Shown here: piece by piece, positions 42,234 to 51,774 of the stretch
Position numbering within the stretch: position 1 is the first letter of the stretch
Layout: each line of letters begins with the position of its first letter
Origin: Thermococcus thermotolerans
GTDB lineage: Archaea > Methanobacteriota_B > Thermococci > Thermococcales > Thermococcaceae
NCBI RefSeq assembly: GCF_024707485.1
Contig: NZ_CP102602.1
Location: 186,001-250,000, forward strand
Length of the DNA stretch: 64,000 nt
Direction of reading: 5' to 3'
Translations under genes and position numbers: made by a program
The notes under the pieces: model-generated
What the model was told of the DNA's origin: nothing
The model's input: only the letters and a program-made list of their open reading frames with translations
Database searches by the model: none

Positions 42234-43646
42234 TCAACTTTTGTCCTCAAAAGAGATAAGCCTTTCGAAATCCTCCAAGTCCCACACAAGCCATCCTTCA
42301 GCTCTTAACTCTTCCTTTCCTTTCAAACTCTTTGCCACGAGCCCGTAGCTCTTTTCCCATCCCTCAAGGTCAACTAACTCCGCCTTCCTCTCCAAGTCCT
42401 TTAAAATTCTCCTCGCCTCCCGCTCGCTAAGGCCTTTCCACTTCACTTCGATGAAGAGCGCCTTTCTCTCGCGCTCGTTCAAAGCCACCAGATCAATCTC
42501 CTCGCCCCTACGCCACCATCTGCCAAGTTTCATGAAGCGGAAGCCCGTGAGCCTTAAGAAAACTTCCGGATTCCTGATGAGTTTCTCGAAGACGGAACCC
42601 ATGTAGGCGTTAAAGTCGCTCTTTGAGCGCTCCCATACTTCCTCTGCCAGTCCTGCCTCAAGATAGCCCTTGTTCGGCAGCACGTAGCGGAACCAGAAGG
42701 CAAAGTAGTTGTCGGCTATCGAGTACAGCCCTCTCTTGCTTGCTTCTTTAAGCGTTGCGGTCACCGGGACTTCGCGCTCAACTATTTCAAGCCTCTGGAG
42801 AACTGCTAAGTACTTCGACACGAGGCTCTTGTCGAGGCCCGTTGAGTTCACAATCCCTCCAAACCTGCTCCTCCCGGCCGCTATCGCCTGCAGTATGGCG
42901 AAGTAGTTTGCCGGTTCTCTGAGCTCCTCCCTAAGCAAGAACTCCGCCTCCTCGTAGAGGAAGGCACCCTTGGAGAGCACCCTCTCGACCACGTTCTCGT
43001 CGAAGCTTTTCTCCGGGCTGAACTGGAGAAGATAAGCCGGAATCCCTCCTGTTATGCTCCAGACCTTGGCGAGCTCTTCAACGGTGTAGCCGGGCAGGAA
43101 CTCCCCGATGTGGAAGAAGGGAATCTCGGTTAAGCGCCACTGGCCGGTTCTCCTCCCGTAGAGCGGGCTTTTATAGGCCAAAACCTCGTTTTCCATAGCC
43201 GAGACGCTTGAACCGCAGAGGATGAGCATTATCTTTGTTTCGGACAGTTTCAAGTCCCAGGCCCTCTGGAGAAGCGAGAGGACCGGACGGTAGTGCTCAA
43301 CTAACAGGGGGAACTCGTCGATTATCAGAATCACCCTCTCATCGCCGATCCTTTCAGCAAAAGCCGTGAGGAGCTCGTCGATGTCCCTAAAGACCACTTT
43401 TCCAAAGAGTTTGTCTCCAAGGAACTCCGCCAAAAGACTCTGGAGTTCTTTCAGGTTGTTCTTGTATGGTTTCTCCGTTGCCAGAAAGTAGACGTGGGGC
43501 TTGTCCCTCGCAAAGTGGAGGAGCAGTTCGGTCTTGCCGATTCTCCTCCTCCCATAGATCACGAGGAACTCAGCCCTATCACTGGAGTATGCCCTCTCAA
43601 GGAACTCCAGCTCGCGTTTTCTGTTCACGAACTTTTGTCTACTCAT
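42234..43646 (-). CDS. Archaeal AAA ATPase (ATPase_2 with DUF234 domain)
   Basis: 470 residues. Walker A VIYGRRRIGKTELLLHF near residue 30, Walker B VILIIDEFPLL near 105, sensor-like LILCGSSVSAMENEVL near 150, YGRRTGQWRL and the helical lid. A winged helix (SRFGGIVNSTGLDKSLVSKYLAVLQRLEIVERE) and the C-terminal DUF234 restriction-endonuclease-like domain (IDLVALNERERKALFIEVKWK, keeping Asp and Glu-x-Lys) end it. Expanded family in Thermococcales, function unclear, often tied to mobile or defence genes. It leads a possible operon with the two unknown genes downstream. Confidence 0.92.
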   Translation of the reverse strand: MSRQKFVNRKRELEFLERAYSSDRAEFLVIYGRRRIGKTELLLHFARDKPHVYFLATEKPYKNNLKELQSLLAEFLGDKLFGKVVFRDIDELLTAFAERIGDERVILIIDEFPLLVEHYRPVLSLLQRAWDLKLSETKIMLILCGSSVSAMENEVLAYKSPLYGRRTGQWRLTEIPFFHIGEFLPGYTVEELAKVWSITGGIPAYLLQFSPEKSFDENVVERVLSKGAFLYEEAEFLLREELREPANYFAILQAIAAGRSRFGGIVNSTGLDKSLVSKYLAVLQRLEIVEREVPVTATLKEASKRGLYSIADNYFAFWFRYVLPNKGYLEAGLAEEVWERSKSDFNAYMGSVFEKLIRNPEVFLRLTGFRFMKLGRWWRRGEEIDLVALNERERKALFIEVKWKGLSEREARRILKDLERKAELVDLEGWEKSYGLVAKSLKGKEELRAEGWLVWDLEDFERLISFEDKS

Positions 43647-43705
43647 GAGTATAATACTTGCGGTTCAACTATTTAAAAGTTGTGGGAGTGATATCCACTT
43701 GATAG

Positions 43706-44968
43706 TTAACCTTTCCTCACGAGCTCAACCACCGCCTCAACGTGCGGCGTATGCGGGAACATATCGACCAGAACCGTCCCCTCGACTTGGTAGGCCTTCT
43801 TTAAGTGGTTCTCGTAGTCGAGCTTGAACGCCCTGGGATTGCAGGAGACGTAAACGACCCTCTCAACGCCGCTCCTCACCAGCAACTCCCCAGCTTCCCT
43901 TAACCCCTTCCTCGGCGGATCAACTACCACCGTGTCGTAATCGCCGATCGACGTTTCCTCGGCCCGACCAACTTTAAAGACGGCATCAACACCGTTAAGC
44001 TCGGCGTTTCTGTTGGCCATCTTCACCGCGAAGGGGTTGAGCTCGACTCCCTCAACGGCAAAGCCCTTTCTCGCCAGCCAGACGCCGAAGGTTCCGACGC
44101 CGGAGTAGAGGTCAAGGACCTTTTCGCCATCGGTGAAGCCCTCAACGGCCCTCAGAAGAAGCTCCAGGGCGTAGCTGTTCGTCTGGAAGAATGAATTCGG
44201 ATGGATGAGGTAAGTTACATCTCCAATCCTCTCTCGTATGAATGGTCCCCCATCGAGAAGCTCGGGCTCTCCCCTCGGGTCGTCCCTCTCATTGGCCTTG
44301 AGGCTCCAGTAGAGGGAATCCGTGAAGGAGAAGTAGTCCCTGAAGGCCTCGGCAGCCTCTTTCGAGGGTTTCTTATGAGCTATGAGGTTCACCATCACAT
44401 CACCTGTGAACTTGCCCTCTCTGACTTGGAGGTAGTGAATGTCCCCGGCTTTCTTTTTCAGGTCCCAGGGCCTTAGGCCGCTCTCCCTGAGGAAACTTCT
44501 GAGGGCATTCAGATACTCGCGTGTCTTCTTCGAGAAAACCGGGCACTCGTAAAGATCAACGACGCTGAGCGGGTTCCCGTACTCCTTGAGGCCAATTCCA
44601 TCGGTTGTAACGATGAAGTTGCTCACGTTCCGAAAGTCCCAGATTTTGAGTGAGCCCTTAATCGGAGCGCTTACCCCCGTTATCCGCTCGAAGAGCTCCC
44701 CCTTAAGCCTCAGTTGCTCCCTGTACTTCAACCCCTGCCAGAGGCAACCGCCGCATCTCCCAAAGTGGGAACATCTCGCCCTCTCCCTGAGTGGTGAGGG
44801 TTCGATGAGCTCAAGATCCTTTGCAAGAAGTCTGCCGAAGCGCCTTTTGGTTTTTCCAGCTTTTACCTCGTCGCCGGGATATGAGAACGGCACGTAGATC
44901 AGCTTGCCACCCGTTTCCAGTATTCCCAGACCGTCGTCGCTCAGGCTGGTTATCCTCCCTTGTATCAT
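43706..44968 (-). CDS. RNA (uracil-C5)-methyltransferase, TrmA/RlmD (RumA) family
   Basis: About 420 residues from ATG 44968. An N-terminal TRAM domain (GRITSLSDDGLGILE) is followed by a [4Fe-4S] site (RCSHFGRCGGCLWQ) with the fourth Cys (YECPVF) further on. The SAM-binding core (VLDLYSGVGTFGVWLA) and the catalytic region (VDPPRKGLREAG, then the nucleophile in VYVSCNPRAFKLDY) complete it. It forms 5-methyluridine in RNA. Thermococcales have two such enzymes, one for tRNA U54 and one for 23S rRNA; I cannot tell which this is. Confidence 0.9.
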   Translation of the reverse strand: MIQGRITSLSDDGLGILETGGKLIYVPFSYPGDEVKAGKTKRRFGRLLAKDLELIEPSPLRERARCSHFGRCGGCLWQGLKYREQLRLKGELFERITGVSAPIKGSLKIWDFRNVSNFIVTTDGIGLKEYGNPLSVVDLYECPVFSKKTREYLNALRSFLRESGLRPWDLKKKAGDIHYLQVREGKFTGDVMVNLIAHKKPSKEAAEAFRDYFSFTDSLYWSLKANERDDPRGEPELLDGGPFIRERIGDVTYLIHPNSFFQTNSYALELLLRAVEGFTDGEKVLDLYSGVGTFGVWLARKGFAVEGVELNPFAVKMANRNAELNGVDAVFKVGRAEETSIGDYDTVVVDPPRKGLREAGELLVRSGVERVVYVSCNPRAFKLDYENHLKKAYQVEGTVLVDMFPHTPHVEAVVELVRKG

Positions 44969-45040
44969 GGAGCCCACTTGGATTTTATGGCTTAAGAACG
45001 TTCTTCCCAGATGGCATCGGAAAGGAAAAAGAATGGAGCG

Positions 45041-46255
45041 TCAGAATTTCCTGTGATAGAACTCCGCTAGCCTTTTGACACCCTCCAGTATCTCTTCCTC
45101 GCTCGGCCGTGAGAAGTTGAGGCGGAGTGCGTTTCCTCCGCTCTCGTCGGTGTAGAAAGGTTTTCCCGGAACCGTAACAACTCCGGTTTCCTCCATGAGC
45201 TCCGAGGCAAAGGCCATTCCATCGGCCCCCTCAGGCAGGAAGAGCATCACGAACATTCCCGCTATCGGCCGTGTGAATTCTGCCTCCGGGAGGCCCTCTT
45301 CGAGGGCTTTAAGCATTGAGTCCCTTTTTCTCTTGTATCCGGGCAGTGCCCTTTTGAGGTGGTATTCCTCGAAGTAGCCGCGCCTGATGTACTCCAGGGC
45401 TATGTACTGAGAAATGGTGGGGGCACAGAAGTCTATAGGGGACTTCTCCATGAGAACCTTCTTTCCTATGGCACCCCCAGCTATGAGCCAGCCGATCCTG
45501 AAGCCCGTTCCCATGACCTTGCTCAACGTCCCGACCACGATGACCCTTCCGGCGCCGTCCATGGCCTTCAGAGGCCTAGTTTTTCCCTCATAGCGCATGA
45601 AGTTGTATGCCGAGTCCTCCACTATGAGGAGGTCGTGCTCCTCCGCCACATCCAGCAGGGCCTTTCTCCGCTCCATGCTCATGGTTATCCCCATGGGGTT
45701 CTGCCCTGTTGGAATGGTGTAGATGAACTTAACCTTCTCCCCCCTGCTTTCAAGCTCCCTAAGTTTCTCTTCGAGGAGGTCTATCCTCATGCCCTCTCCG
45801 TCCATTGGGATTCCCACTATCCTCGCTCCGAGTTGCTCGAAGGCCAGTAGGCTGTTGATGTAGCTCGGGTTCTCGGTTATGACTATGTCGCCGGGGTCTA
45901 TGAGAACCCTTCCCAGGAGGTCTATCGCCCCGGTTCCACCCACAGTAATGATTATCTCTGACGGATCCACCGTGTAGCCCTCGTATTTTTTGAGGAACCC
46001 TGAGAGCTCTTCCCTCAGCTCAGGGATGCCGTTTGCGGGGGTGTACATGACAGACTGGGGAACTTCCTCAAGGACTTCCCTGGCGAGCTCGCCGAGGACT
46101 TTTCGGGGTATGAGACTGGGGTCCGGGTCGCCCGCCGAGAGGCTTATGAGCTTTCTCCCCTTGGCCCTGAGCTCCGCGGCCTTTTTCATGACCTCTGCCA
46201 GTGCGGAACCCCTAATCCAGTTGGCCCTTCCGGCCAGAAACTTTATCTGCTCCAT
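45041..46255 (-). CDS. PLP-dependent aminotransferase, class I (aromatic/2-aminoadipate type)
   Basis: About 404 residues from ATG 46255 (GGTGATG upstream). Fold type I: LISLSAGDPDPSLIP substrate loop, VMYTPANGIPELREEL, GGTGAIDLLGRVLIDPGD, PTGQNPMGITMS, IVEDSAYNFMRYEG, Schiff-base Lys in VGTLSKVMGTGFRIGW, and the C-terminal Arg in LRLNFSRPSEEEI. Closest in style to the ArAT/LysN group that transfers amino groups between aromatic or aminoadipate substrates and 2-oxoglutarate. Divergent from gyaR. Confidence 0.9.
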   Translation of the reverse strand: MEQIKFLAGRANWIRGSALAEVMKKAAELRAKGRKLISLSAGDPDPSLIPRKVLGELAREVLEEVPQSVMYTPANGIPELREELSGFLKKYEGYTVDPSEIIITVGGTGAIDLLGRVLIDPGDIVITENPSYINSLLAFEQLGARIVGIPMDGEGMRIDLLEEKLRELESRGEKVKFIYTIPTGQNPMGITMSMERRKALLDVAEEHDLLIVEDSAYNFMRYEGKTRPLKAMDGAGRVIVVGTLSKVMGTGFRIGWLIAGGAIGKKVLMEKSPIDFCAPTISQYIALEYIRRGYFEEYHLKRALPGYKRKRDSMLKALEEGLPEAEFTRPIAGMFVMLFLPEGADGMAFASELMEETGVVTVPGKPFYTDESGGNALRLNFSRPSEEEILEGVKRLAEFYHRKF

Positions 46256-46330
46256 ATCCATCACCCAACACGGACAGTAGCATTTAGATTTACGTCGAAA
46301 TGATATATAAGGGTATTCGGGTGATGGGAA

Positions 46331-47335
46331 ATGAAGCCGAAGGTCTTAATCACGCGCGCCATTCCCGAGAGCGGCATCGAGATGCTGGAGGAGCACTTTG
46401 AGGTCGAGGTCTGGGAGGAGGAACACGAGATTCCGAGGGAGGTTCTGCTTAAGAAGGTTCGAGACGTGGACGCTCTGGTTTCTATGCTCAGTGAGAGGGT
46501 TGATGGTGAGCTGTTCGATGCAGCACCGAGGTTGAAAATAGTCGCCAACTACGCCGTCGGCTACGACAACATAGACGTTGAGGAGGCAACCAAGCGCGGG
46601 ATCTACGTCACCAACACCCCGGACGTTCTTACCAACGCCACGGCGGACTTCGCGTGGACCCTCCTATTGGCGACTGCGAGGCGCCTAGTTGAGGCGGACA
46701 GATTTACCCGCTCCGGCGAGTGGAAGAGGCGCGGTGTTGCCTGGCACCCGCTCATGTTCCTCGGTTACGATGTTTATGGCAAGACGATTGGGGTCATCGG
46801 CTTCGGGAGAATCGGCCAGGCTGTGGCGAGGCGCGCCAAGGGCTTTGGGATGAGGATTCTCTACAACTCGCGCACGAGGAAGCCCGAGGCCGAGAAAGAA
46901 CTCGGCGCTGAATTCAAGCCTCTCGACGAGCTCCTTAGGGAGAGCGACTTCGTGGTTCTGGCCGTTCCACTGACGAAGGAGACATACCACATGATAAACG
47001 AGGAGAGGCTTAAACTCATGAAGCCCACCGCGGTACTCGTGAACATCGCGCGCGGAAAGGTCGTCGATACGGAGGCGCTCGTCAGGGCACTCAAGGAGGG
47101 CTGGATCGCTGGCGCAGGTCTGGATGTCTACGAGGAGGAGCCATACTACAACGAGGAGCTCTTCAGTCTGGACAACGTTGTTTTGGCCCCCCACCTCGGC
47201 AGTGCCACCCACGGCGCGAGGGAGGGAATGGCGGAGCTTGTGGCTAAAAACCTCATAGCCTTCAAGAACGGCGAGGTTCCGCCGACACTTGTAAATCGGG
47301 AGGTAGTGAAAGTTAGGGAGCCGGGGTTTGAGTGA
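46331..47335 (+). CDS. gyaR: Glyoxylate/hydroxypyruvate reductase (D-2-hydroxyacid dehydrogenase)
   Basis: 334 residues, full family length. Substrate domain with [24 protein letters not shown](P)-binding [28 protein letters not shown] (RTRK suggests NADPH tolerance); catalytic Arg in [11 protein letters not shown], Glu in [13 protein letters not shown] and His in [10 protein letters not shown]. Reduces glyoxylate or hydroxypyruvate. GGTGATG precedes ATG 46331. Confidence 0.94.
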   Translation: MKPKVLITRAIPESGIEMLEEHFEVEVWEEEHEIPREVLLKKVRDVDALVSMLSERVDGELFDAAPRLKIVANYAVGYDNIDVEEATKRGIYVTNTPDVLTNATADFAWTLLLATARRLVEADRFTRSGEWKRRGVAWHPLMFLGYDVYGKTIGVIGFGRIGQAVARRAKGFGMRILYNSRTRKPEAEKELGAEFKPLDELLRESDFVVLAVPLTKETYHMINEERLKLMKPTAVLVNIARGKVVDTEALVRALKEGWIAGAGLDVYEEEPYYNEELFSLDNVVLAPHLGSATHGAREGMAELVAKNLIAFKNGEVPPTLVNREVVKVREPGFE

Positions 47336-47399
47336 AATCCGCCGGCGATGATGACGACACCCTCGTCTGACCCGTGATGAACTGGACCCGTGACTGAGC

Positions 47400-48113
47400 C
47401 TAAAGGAGATCCTTGAACCTCTTCGCGTCCCTGCACATGTTCGAGTTGTTAAAGAAGACGAAGCTCTCCGAGCGGTTCCAGCCGAGAACCCTCTCCTTCA
47501 CCTTTTCGAGCTCCTCGTCGCTGTAGGAGTGCCTGTATATTATCCGCCCGTTCTCGTAGCGGCCGTGAAGCCTGTAATAGTTCGTCTCCACGCTGTGGAG
47601 CGGAATCCTCACGAGGGGGTCTGTAACGTCTATGACTCCAAACTCCCTCACGAAGCGCTTAACCCCCTCCTCGCTCCAGCCTCGAAGCTCAACCGCTATC
47701 TCAAAGTCTCCCCTCTCTGCCATCTCAAAGAAGCGCTCCGCGTTGGCGAAACTCTCCTCGCTCTCCCTGAAGCTCTTCGGCAGCTGGATCAGAATAAAGC
47801 GCGCCCCTAAAATTTCAGCCTCCCTCAGCGTCAAACGCCAGAAGTGGAGCACCTCGCTGTTGGGTCTTAACAGGCCTACATCCTTCCCCGGTTTCACGTT
47901 GCTCCTGCGCCACGTCGGGCTGTTCGGTGGGTGCGTCACACCCTGAAAGGCCTTGATGGCAAAGGTGAATCTCTTGGGAGCCTCCTTCCGCCAGCGTCCG
48001 AGCGTCTTCTCCTGAAGTACCCGGTAGAAGGTCTGCTGCACCTCTATGGCATCGAAGTCGCGGTAGTACTTTGCGTGGCTCTCGCAGAAGCCGCAGGTCC
48101 CGACGTGGATCAT
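47400..48113 (-). CDS. DUF72 family protein
   Basis: About 237 residues from ATG 48113 (GGTGAGG upstream). A TIM-barrel-like protein with the family marks HVGTCGFCESHAKYYRDFDAIEVQQTFYR, FTFAIKAFQGVTH, FILIQLPKSF, IAVELRG, YYRLHGRYENG and VFFNNSNMCRDAKRFKDLL. Function unknown despite wide conservation. Divergent from the DHPS-like gene. Confidence 0.92.
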   Translation of the reverse strand: MIHVGTCGFCESHAKYYRDFDAIEVQQTFYRVLQEKTLGRWRKEAPKRFTFAIKAFQGVTHPPNSPTWRRSNVKPGKDVGLLRPNSEVLHFWRLTLREAEILGARFILIQLPKSFRESEESFANAERFFEMAERGDFEIAVELRGWSEEGVKRFVREFGVIDVTDPLVRIPLHSVETNYYRLHGRYENGRIIYRHSYSDEELEKVKERVLGWNRSESFVFFNNSNMCRDAKRFKDLL

Positions 48114-48173
48114 CCTCACCACCGAACTAATTTCCTCCAAAAGCCTAAATACTTTCGGGGCCAATTCCAACCC

Positions 48174-49721
48174 ATGAAGTCACCCGAGCGGATCCTCCTT
48201 GTCACCGGCAGGCTCGCTGAGCCACTCGTGAGGAAGTACGGGAAAGGCTGCAACGTCTTCGTCACGCCGGTGAGCGTCGCGGCATTCCTTACTCCAGAGA
48301 TGATAGTCCGCTACCTGAAAAAGGCTAAAGTCAGAAGTGGTGACTATGACCTGATTCTAATCCCGGGCCTCGTCCGCGGTTCTGCCGGGCTCATCGAGGA
48401 TGAGATAGGGATTCCAACGTTCAAGGGGCCGAGGAACGCGATGGACATCCCCCAGACGCTTAAAGCCCTGGGCGAGGGCTTCAAGCTCAGCAAAGAACTC
48501 CCGGCTGACGAGCTCTTCTCCGTTGATGCCCTAAAGCGCGTCGAGGATATCAGGAATAAGACCAGAAACCGGCGCTACATCGAGAAGGCCCTCAAGAAGC
48601 CGTGGAACGTCCTCATCGGAAACCTTCCCGCGGGAAGGGACTTCCCGGCGAGGATTCTGGGAGAGGTGGTGGATGCCCCACGGCTTGGGGTTGAAAAGAG
48701 CGTTGAGAAGGCCCTCTACTACCTCCGCGAGGGTGCCGATATAATCGACATCGGCATGACCGCCGGGGAGACCAACCCCGACTTCATCGAATTGCTTCCT
48801 GAAATCCGTGAGAGGCTTGAGGAGAACGGCTTTGACGTCCCGATAAGCTTCGACTCGCTCAACACTGCTGAAATCGAGAAGGCGCTCGACTACGCTGACC
48901 TCTTCCTGAGCGTTGACGAGGGGAACCTTGAGGAGCTCGTAACGGAGAAGCCCGTCGTTTTAATCCCCACGAACCAGCGGGAGGGCTTCTTTCCCACCAG
49001 ACCTGCTGAGCGTGTGGAATTTCTTGAGAGACTGAAGGAGAGAGCCATCGACCTCGGATACAGAACGGTAATCCCCGACCTGATTTTGGAGCACGTTCCC
49101 CATCTGGCGCGCTCCATCACCGCCTTCCAGCTCTACCGCGAGAGGAATCCGGACGACGTTCTTCTAGCTGGAGTCGGCAACGTAGTCGAGCTCTACGACG
49201 CGGACAGCGTTGGGATGAACGCTTTACTAGCAGGAATAGCGAAGGAGCTCTCGATAAACCTCCTCCTTACGACCGAGACGAGCGCTAAAGCCAAGGGCTC
49301 CGTGAGGGAGCTGAAACGGGCTGTTGACATGAACCTCTTCGAGATGCCAAAGGATTTGGGCTTCGACCTGCTCCTTCTGAAGGAAAAAAGAACCGCGGAC
49401 TGGCGGTTTGAACCCGCCAAGGCGATAGTTGCGGCCGAGGAAAAACCTGTGGAGCTTGAGCCCCTCTATTTCCGGATTTGGGTCGAGCACGGGAAGATCT
49501 GGGTCAATGCCCACCGCGGGACGGAGGCAGTTCTCACGGTAGTCGGTGAGGAGCCGAATGCAATAATCGATACCCTCCTTGAGCGCTTTGAGATAAGCCC
49601 GAGGCACGCCTTCTATCTCGGACGGGAGCTGGAGAGGGCTAAAACGGCGCTGAAGCTCAGGAGGAGCTACGTCCAGGAGGTCGAGCTTTTCAAGGATTTC
49701 TACCTCTGGGGTAACCTTTAA
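48174..49721 (+). CDS. Dihydropteroate-synthase-related protein (TIGR00284 type)
   Basis: 515 residues from ATG 48174, with TATA-like CTAAATACT about 28 bases upstream and no ribosome-binding site, so probably leaderless. An N-terminal domain (1-130) precedes a DHPS-like TIM barrel (VEKALYYLREGADIIDIGMTAGETNPDF, PISFDSLNTAEIEKALDYADLFLSVDEGNLEE) and a C-terminal domain ending with a GRELERAKTALKLRRSYVQ helix. Archaea use modified folates, so the true substrate is uncertain. Confidence 0.88.
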   Translation: MKSPERILLVTGRLAEPLVRKYGKGCNVFVTPVSVAAFLTPEMIVRYLKKAKVRSGDYDLILIPGLVRGSAGLIEDEIGIPTFKGPRNAMDIPQTLKALGEGFKLSKELPADELFSVDALKRVEDIRNKTRNRRYIEKALKKPWNVLIGNLPAGRDFPARILGEVVDAPRLGVEKSVEKALYYLREGADIIDIGMTAGETNPDFIELLPEIRERLEENGFDVPISFDSLNTAEIEKALDYADLFLSVDEGNLEELVTEKPVVLIPTNQREGFFPTRPAERVEFLERLKERAIDLGYRTVIPDLILEHVPHLARSITAFQLYRERNPDDVLLAGVGNVVELYDADSVGMNALLAGIAKELSINLLLTTETSAKAKGSVRELKRAVDMNLFEMPKDLGFDLLLLKEKRTADWRFEPAKAIVAAEEKPVELEPLYFRIWVEHGKIWVNAHRGTEAVLTVVGEEPNAIIDTLLERFEISPRHAFYLGRELERAKTALKLRRSYVQEVELFKDFYLWGNL

Positions 49722-49742
49722 CTCCTGAACGCACAACTCCCA

Positions 49743-50627
49743 ATGATGCCTATGCTGAGGGGAGTCTTTGTTCCGCACGTTACGCCCTTCGACGAAAGAG
49801 AGGATGTAAACTGGGAGCTCCTGAGGGAGCTGGTTCACCGCTTCGAGGATGCCGGCCTCAACGGCCTCGTGACTCTTGGCAGCAACGGCGAGTTTCCGTA
49901 CCTGAGCTTCGAGGAGAAGCTTGAGGTCGTCGGAATAGTCCGCGAGGAAAGTTCTCTCCCGGTGATAGCCGGCGCCACCGAGAACTCGACGAGAGAAACC
50001 ATACGCCTCGGAAAGGCCCTCCTTGACCTCGGCGTTGATGCCCTTCTCGTCGGCCCGCCGTACTACTTCAAACCGTCTCCGGTGGAGCTTTACGAACACT
50101 ACTCCCGGATAGCGGATTCTCTGGATGGCCGCATAATCCTCTACAACGTCCCCAAGTTCACCGGAATTAACGTTCCGCTGGACGTTATCGAGAGGCTTGT
50201 CGGGGAGCACTCGAACGTAATCGGCATTAAGGACTCAAGCGCGAACATGGGGAGGATAACCGAGCTCCTGAGGCGCATGGAGGATAAGTTCACCGTCCTT
50301 GCTGGAACGGCTGACGTCATGTATCCTTCGTGGCTATTGGGAGCCCACGGCGCAGTAGTGGCCGTTGCCAACGTCGTTCCGGAGCTCTGCGCCGAACTCT
50401 ACCGGGCATTTCTCGGGGGAGATCAGGAGAGAGCAGGGGAGCTCCAGCTCAAGATAAACCTCGTCAACGAGGTCATCGTGAAGAGATACAGCCAGATAAG
50501 TGCCATAAAAGCGGCCATGAAGCTTAGGGGCTGGAAGGTCGGAAGGCCGAGGCTTCCCTCCATGCCCCTGCAAAAAGATGCCGTCGAGGATATAAGAAAG
50601 ACCCTCACGGAAGTGGGGGCGCTCTGA
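49743..50627 (+). CDS. DapA-family aldolase/dihydrodipicolinate synthase homologue
   Basis: 294 residues. Class I aldolase barrel: VFVPHVTPFDEREDVNWELL, LVTLGSNGEFPYLSFEEK (the usual GTTGE loop is altered to GSNGE), VIAGATENSTRETIRL, catalytic Tyr in IILYNVPKFTGINV and Schiff-base Lys in VIGIKDSSANMGRI. Could be dihydrodipicolinate synthase or 2-keto-3-deoxy-sugar-acid aldolase; no lysine genes are adjacent, favouring the latter. No ribosome-binding site but TATA-like CCTTTAAC about 28 bases upstream, so probably leaderless. Confidence 0.88.
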   Translation: MMPMLRGVFVPHVTPFDEREDVNWELLRELVHRFEDAGLNGLVTLGSNGEFPYLSFEEKLEVVGIVREESSLPVIAGATENSTRETIRLGKALLDLGVDALLVGPPYYFKPSPVELYEHYSRIADSLDGRIILYNVPKFTGINVPLDVIERLVGEHSNVIGIKDSSANMGRITELLRRMEDKFTVLAGTADVMYPSWLLGAHGAVVAVANVVPELCAELYRAFLGGDQERAGELQLKINLVNEVIVKRYSQISAIKAAMKLRGWKVGRPRLPSMPLQKDAVEDIRKTLTEVGAL

Positions 50628-50630
50628 TTT

Positions 50631-50930
50631 TTACTCCAAGTTTTCAAAGATAGGTGGCTTTGGCTTCCTGAATCTGGCGTCGAGCTCGGCCCTCCTTTCG
50701 CTGACCCTTTCCAAGAGCTCGCTCACCTTTTTGTTCTCCGGATGCTTCCTCCTCAGGCTCACGAGAATGCCCTCCGCGAAGCCGAGGAGGGATACCTCTA
50801 TGAACTCGCTCCCCTTCTTGCTCTCAAGTCCTTCGTTCAGCCTCACGAACGAGTCTATCCTCTCGACAAGTGTGGTCTCATTCAGCTCCTCGCAGAGGGC
50901 TCTGAGCTCTTCAATCTCTTGGACCTTCAC
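50631..50930 (-). CDS. Small helical protein, probably DUF3216
   Basis: 99 residues, nearly all helix (LRALCEELNETTLVERIDSFVRLNEGL, FAEGILVSLRRKH, VSELLERVSERRAELDARF). Starts at GTG 50930. Size and sequence style fit a Thermococcales-specific family of unknown function that I recall as DUF3216; this needs a profile search. 13 bases downstream of the TatD-family gene, same strand. Confidence 0.65.
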   Translation of the reverse strand: MKVQEIEELRALCEELNETTLVERIDSFVRLNEGLESKKGSEFIEVSLLGFAEGILVSLRRKHPENKKVSELLERVSERRAELDARFRKPKPPIFENLE

Positions 50931-50943
50931 ACCGGCACCCCCT

Positions 50944-51702
50944 TCAGATCCTTAGGCCGAAGAATTCAAGGGCGTTTCCCTCGGTTATCCCCTCAACTTC
51001 CTCAAAGTCAACCCCTTTAAGCTTTGCCACCTCCTCGATGACCACCCTGACGTTGCACGGGGTGTTCCTCTGCCCCTTCACCGGGCTCATGTACGGCGCG
51101 TCCGTCTCTGCCAGTACGTTTTCAATTTCAAGTGCCTCAGCGGCGGTCTTCACCTCGGGGATGAAGACTATTCCGGTGTTTATCCCGATGAGATGCCCGT
51201 TCTCGGCTATCTCCTTCGCCAGCTCAACGCTTCCGGAGAACGAGTGGAAGTACGCCCTAGCACCTATCCTCTGGACGAGCTCAAAGGCCTCCCGCTCGGC
51301 CTCCCTCGCGTGTATCACGACGGGCAGGTCGAGTTCGAGGGCAAGCTCTAAGAAGTGCCTGAATATTGCCCTCTGGTTCTCCCTCTGCCTCTCGTTCTCG
51401 GCGTAGTGATAGTCGAGGCCTATCTCCCCGACGGCGACTATCTCCTCCGAGTGCTCGCGGATGAAGTTCTCGACCTTCTCCACCTTCTCCCAGTTGCCCC
51501 TTCTCGCTTCGTTGGGATGGTAGCCAAGCGTTGGGATTACGAATCCGAAATACGGTTTCAGAAGTTCCCAGCTCTTCCAGACGTGGGCTTTACGGTACTC
51601 GGTTATCGAGTCAATTACTGCCTTCAGCTCCTCTCTGCATTCCTCTATCATGCGCGGTGCGTCCCTCTTGTAGAACTCGAAGTGAGCGTGTGCGTCTATC
51701 AT
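50944..51702 (-). CDS. TatD-related metal-dependent hydrolase
   Basis: About 252 residues from ATG 51702 (GAAGGG upstream; a longer start at 51759 adds a poor N terminus). The metal sites of the amidohydrolase barrel are IDAHAHFEF, VGEIGLDYHY, VVIHAREAEREAF, YFHSFSGS and LAETDAPYM. TatD proteins are DNases or hydrolases; the physiological substrate is unknown. Likely co-transcribed with the small DUF3216-like gene. Confidence 0.9.
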   Translation of the reverse strand: MIDAHAHFEFYKRDAPRMIEECREELKAVIDSITEYRKAHVWKSWELLKPYFGFVIPTLGYHPNEARRGNWEKVEKVENFIREHSEEIVAVGEIGLDYHYAENERQRENQRAIFRHFLELALELDLPVVIHAREAEREAFELVQRIGARAYFHSFSGSVELAKEIAENGHLIGINTGIVFIPEVKTAAEALEIENVLAETDAPYMSPVKGQRNTPCNVRVVIEEVAKLKGVDFEEVEGITEGNALEFFGLRI

Positions 51703-51774
51703 GGTCGGCCCTTCACAAACGTATAGAAAAGCTTTTCCGTTGTTCGTTGGAATAATCACTGGAGGTCACCATAG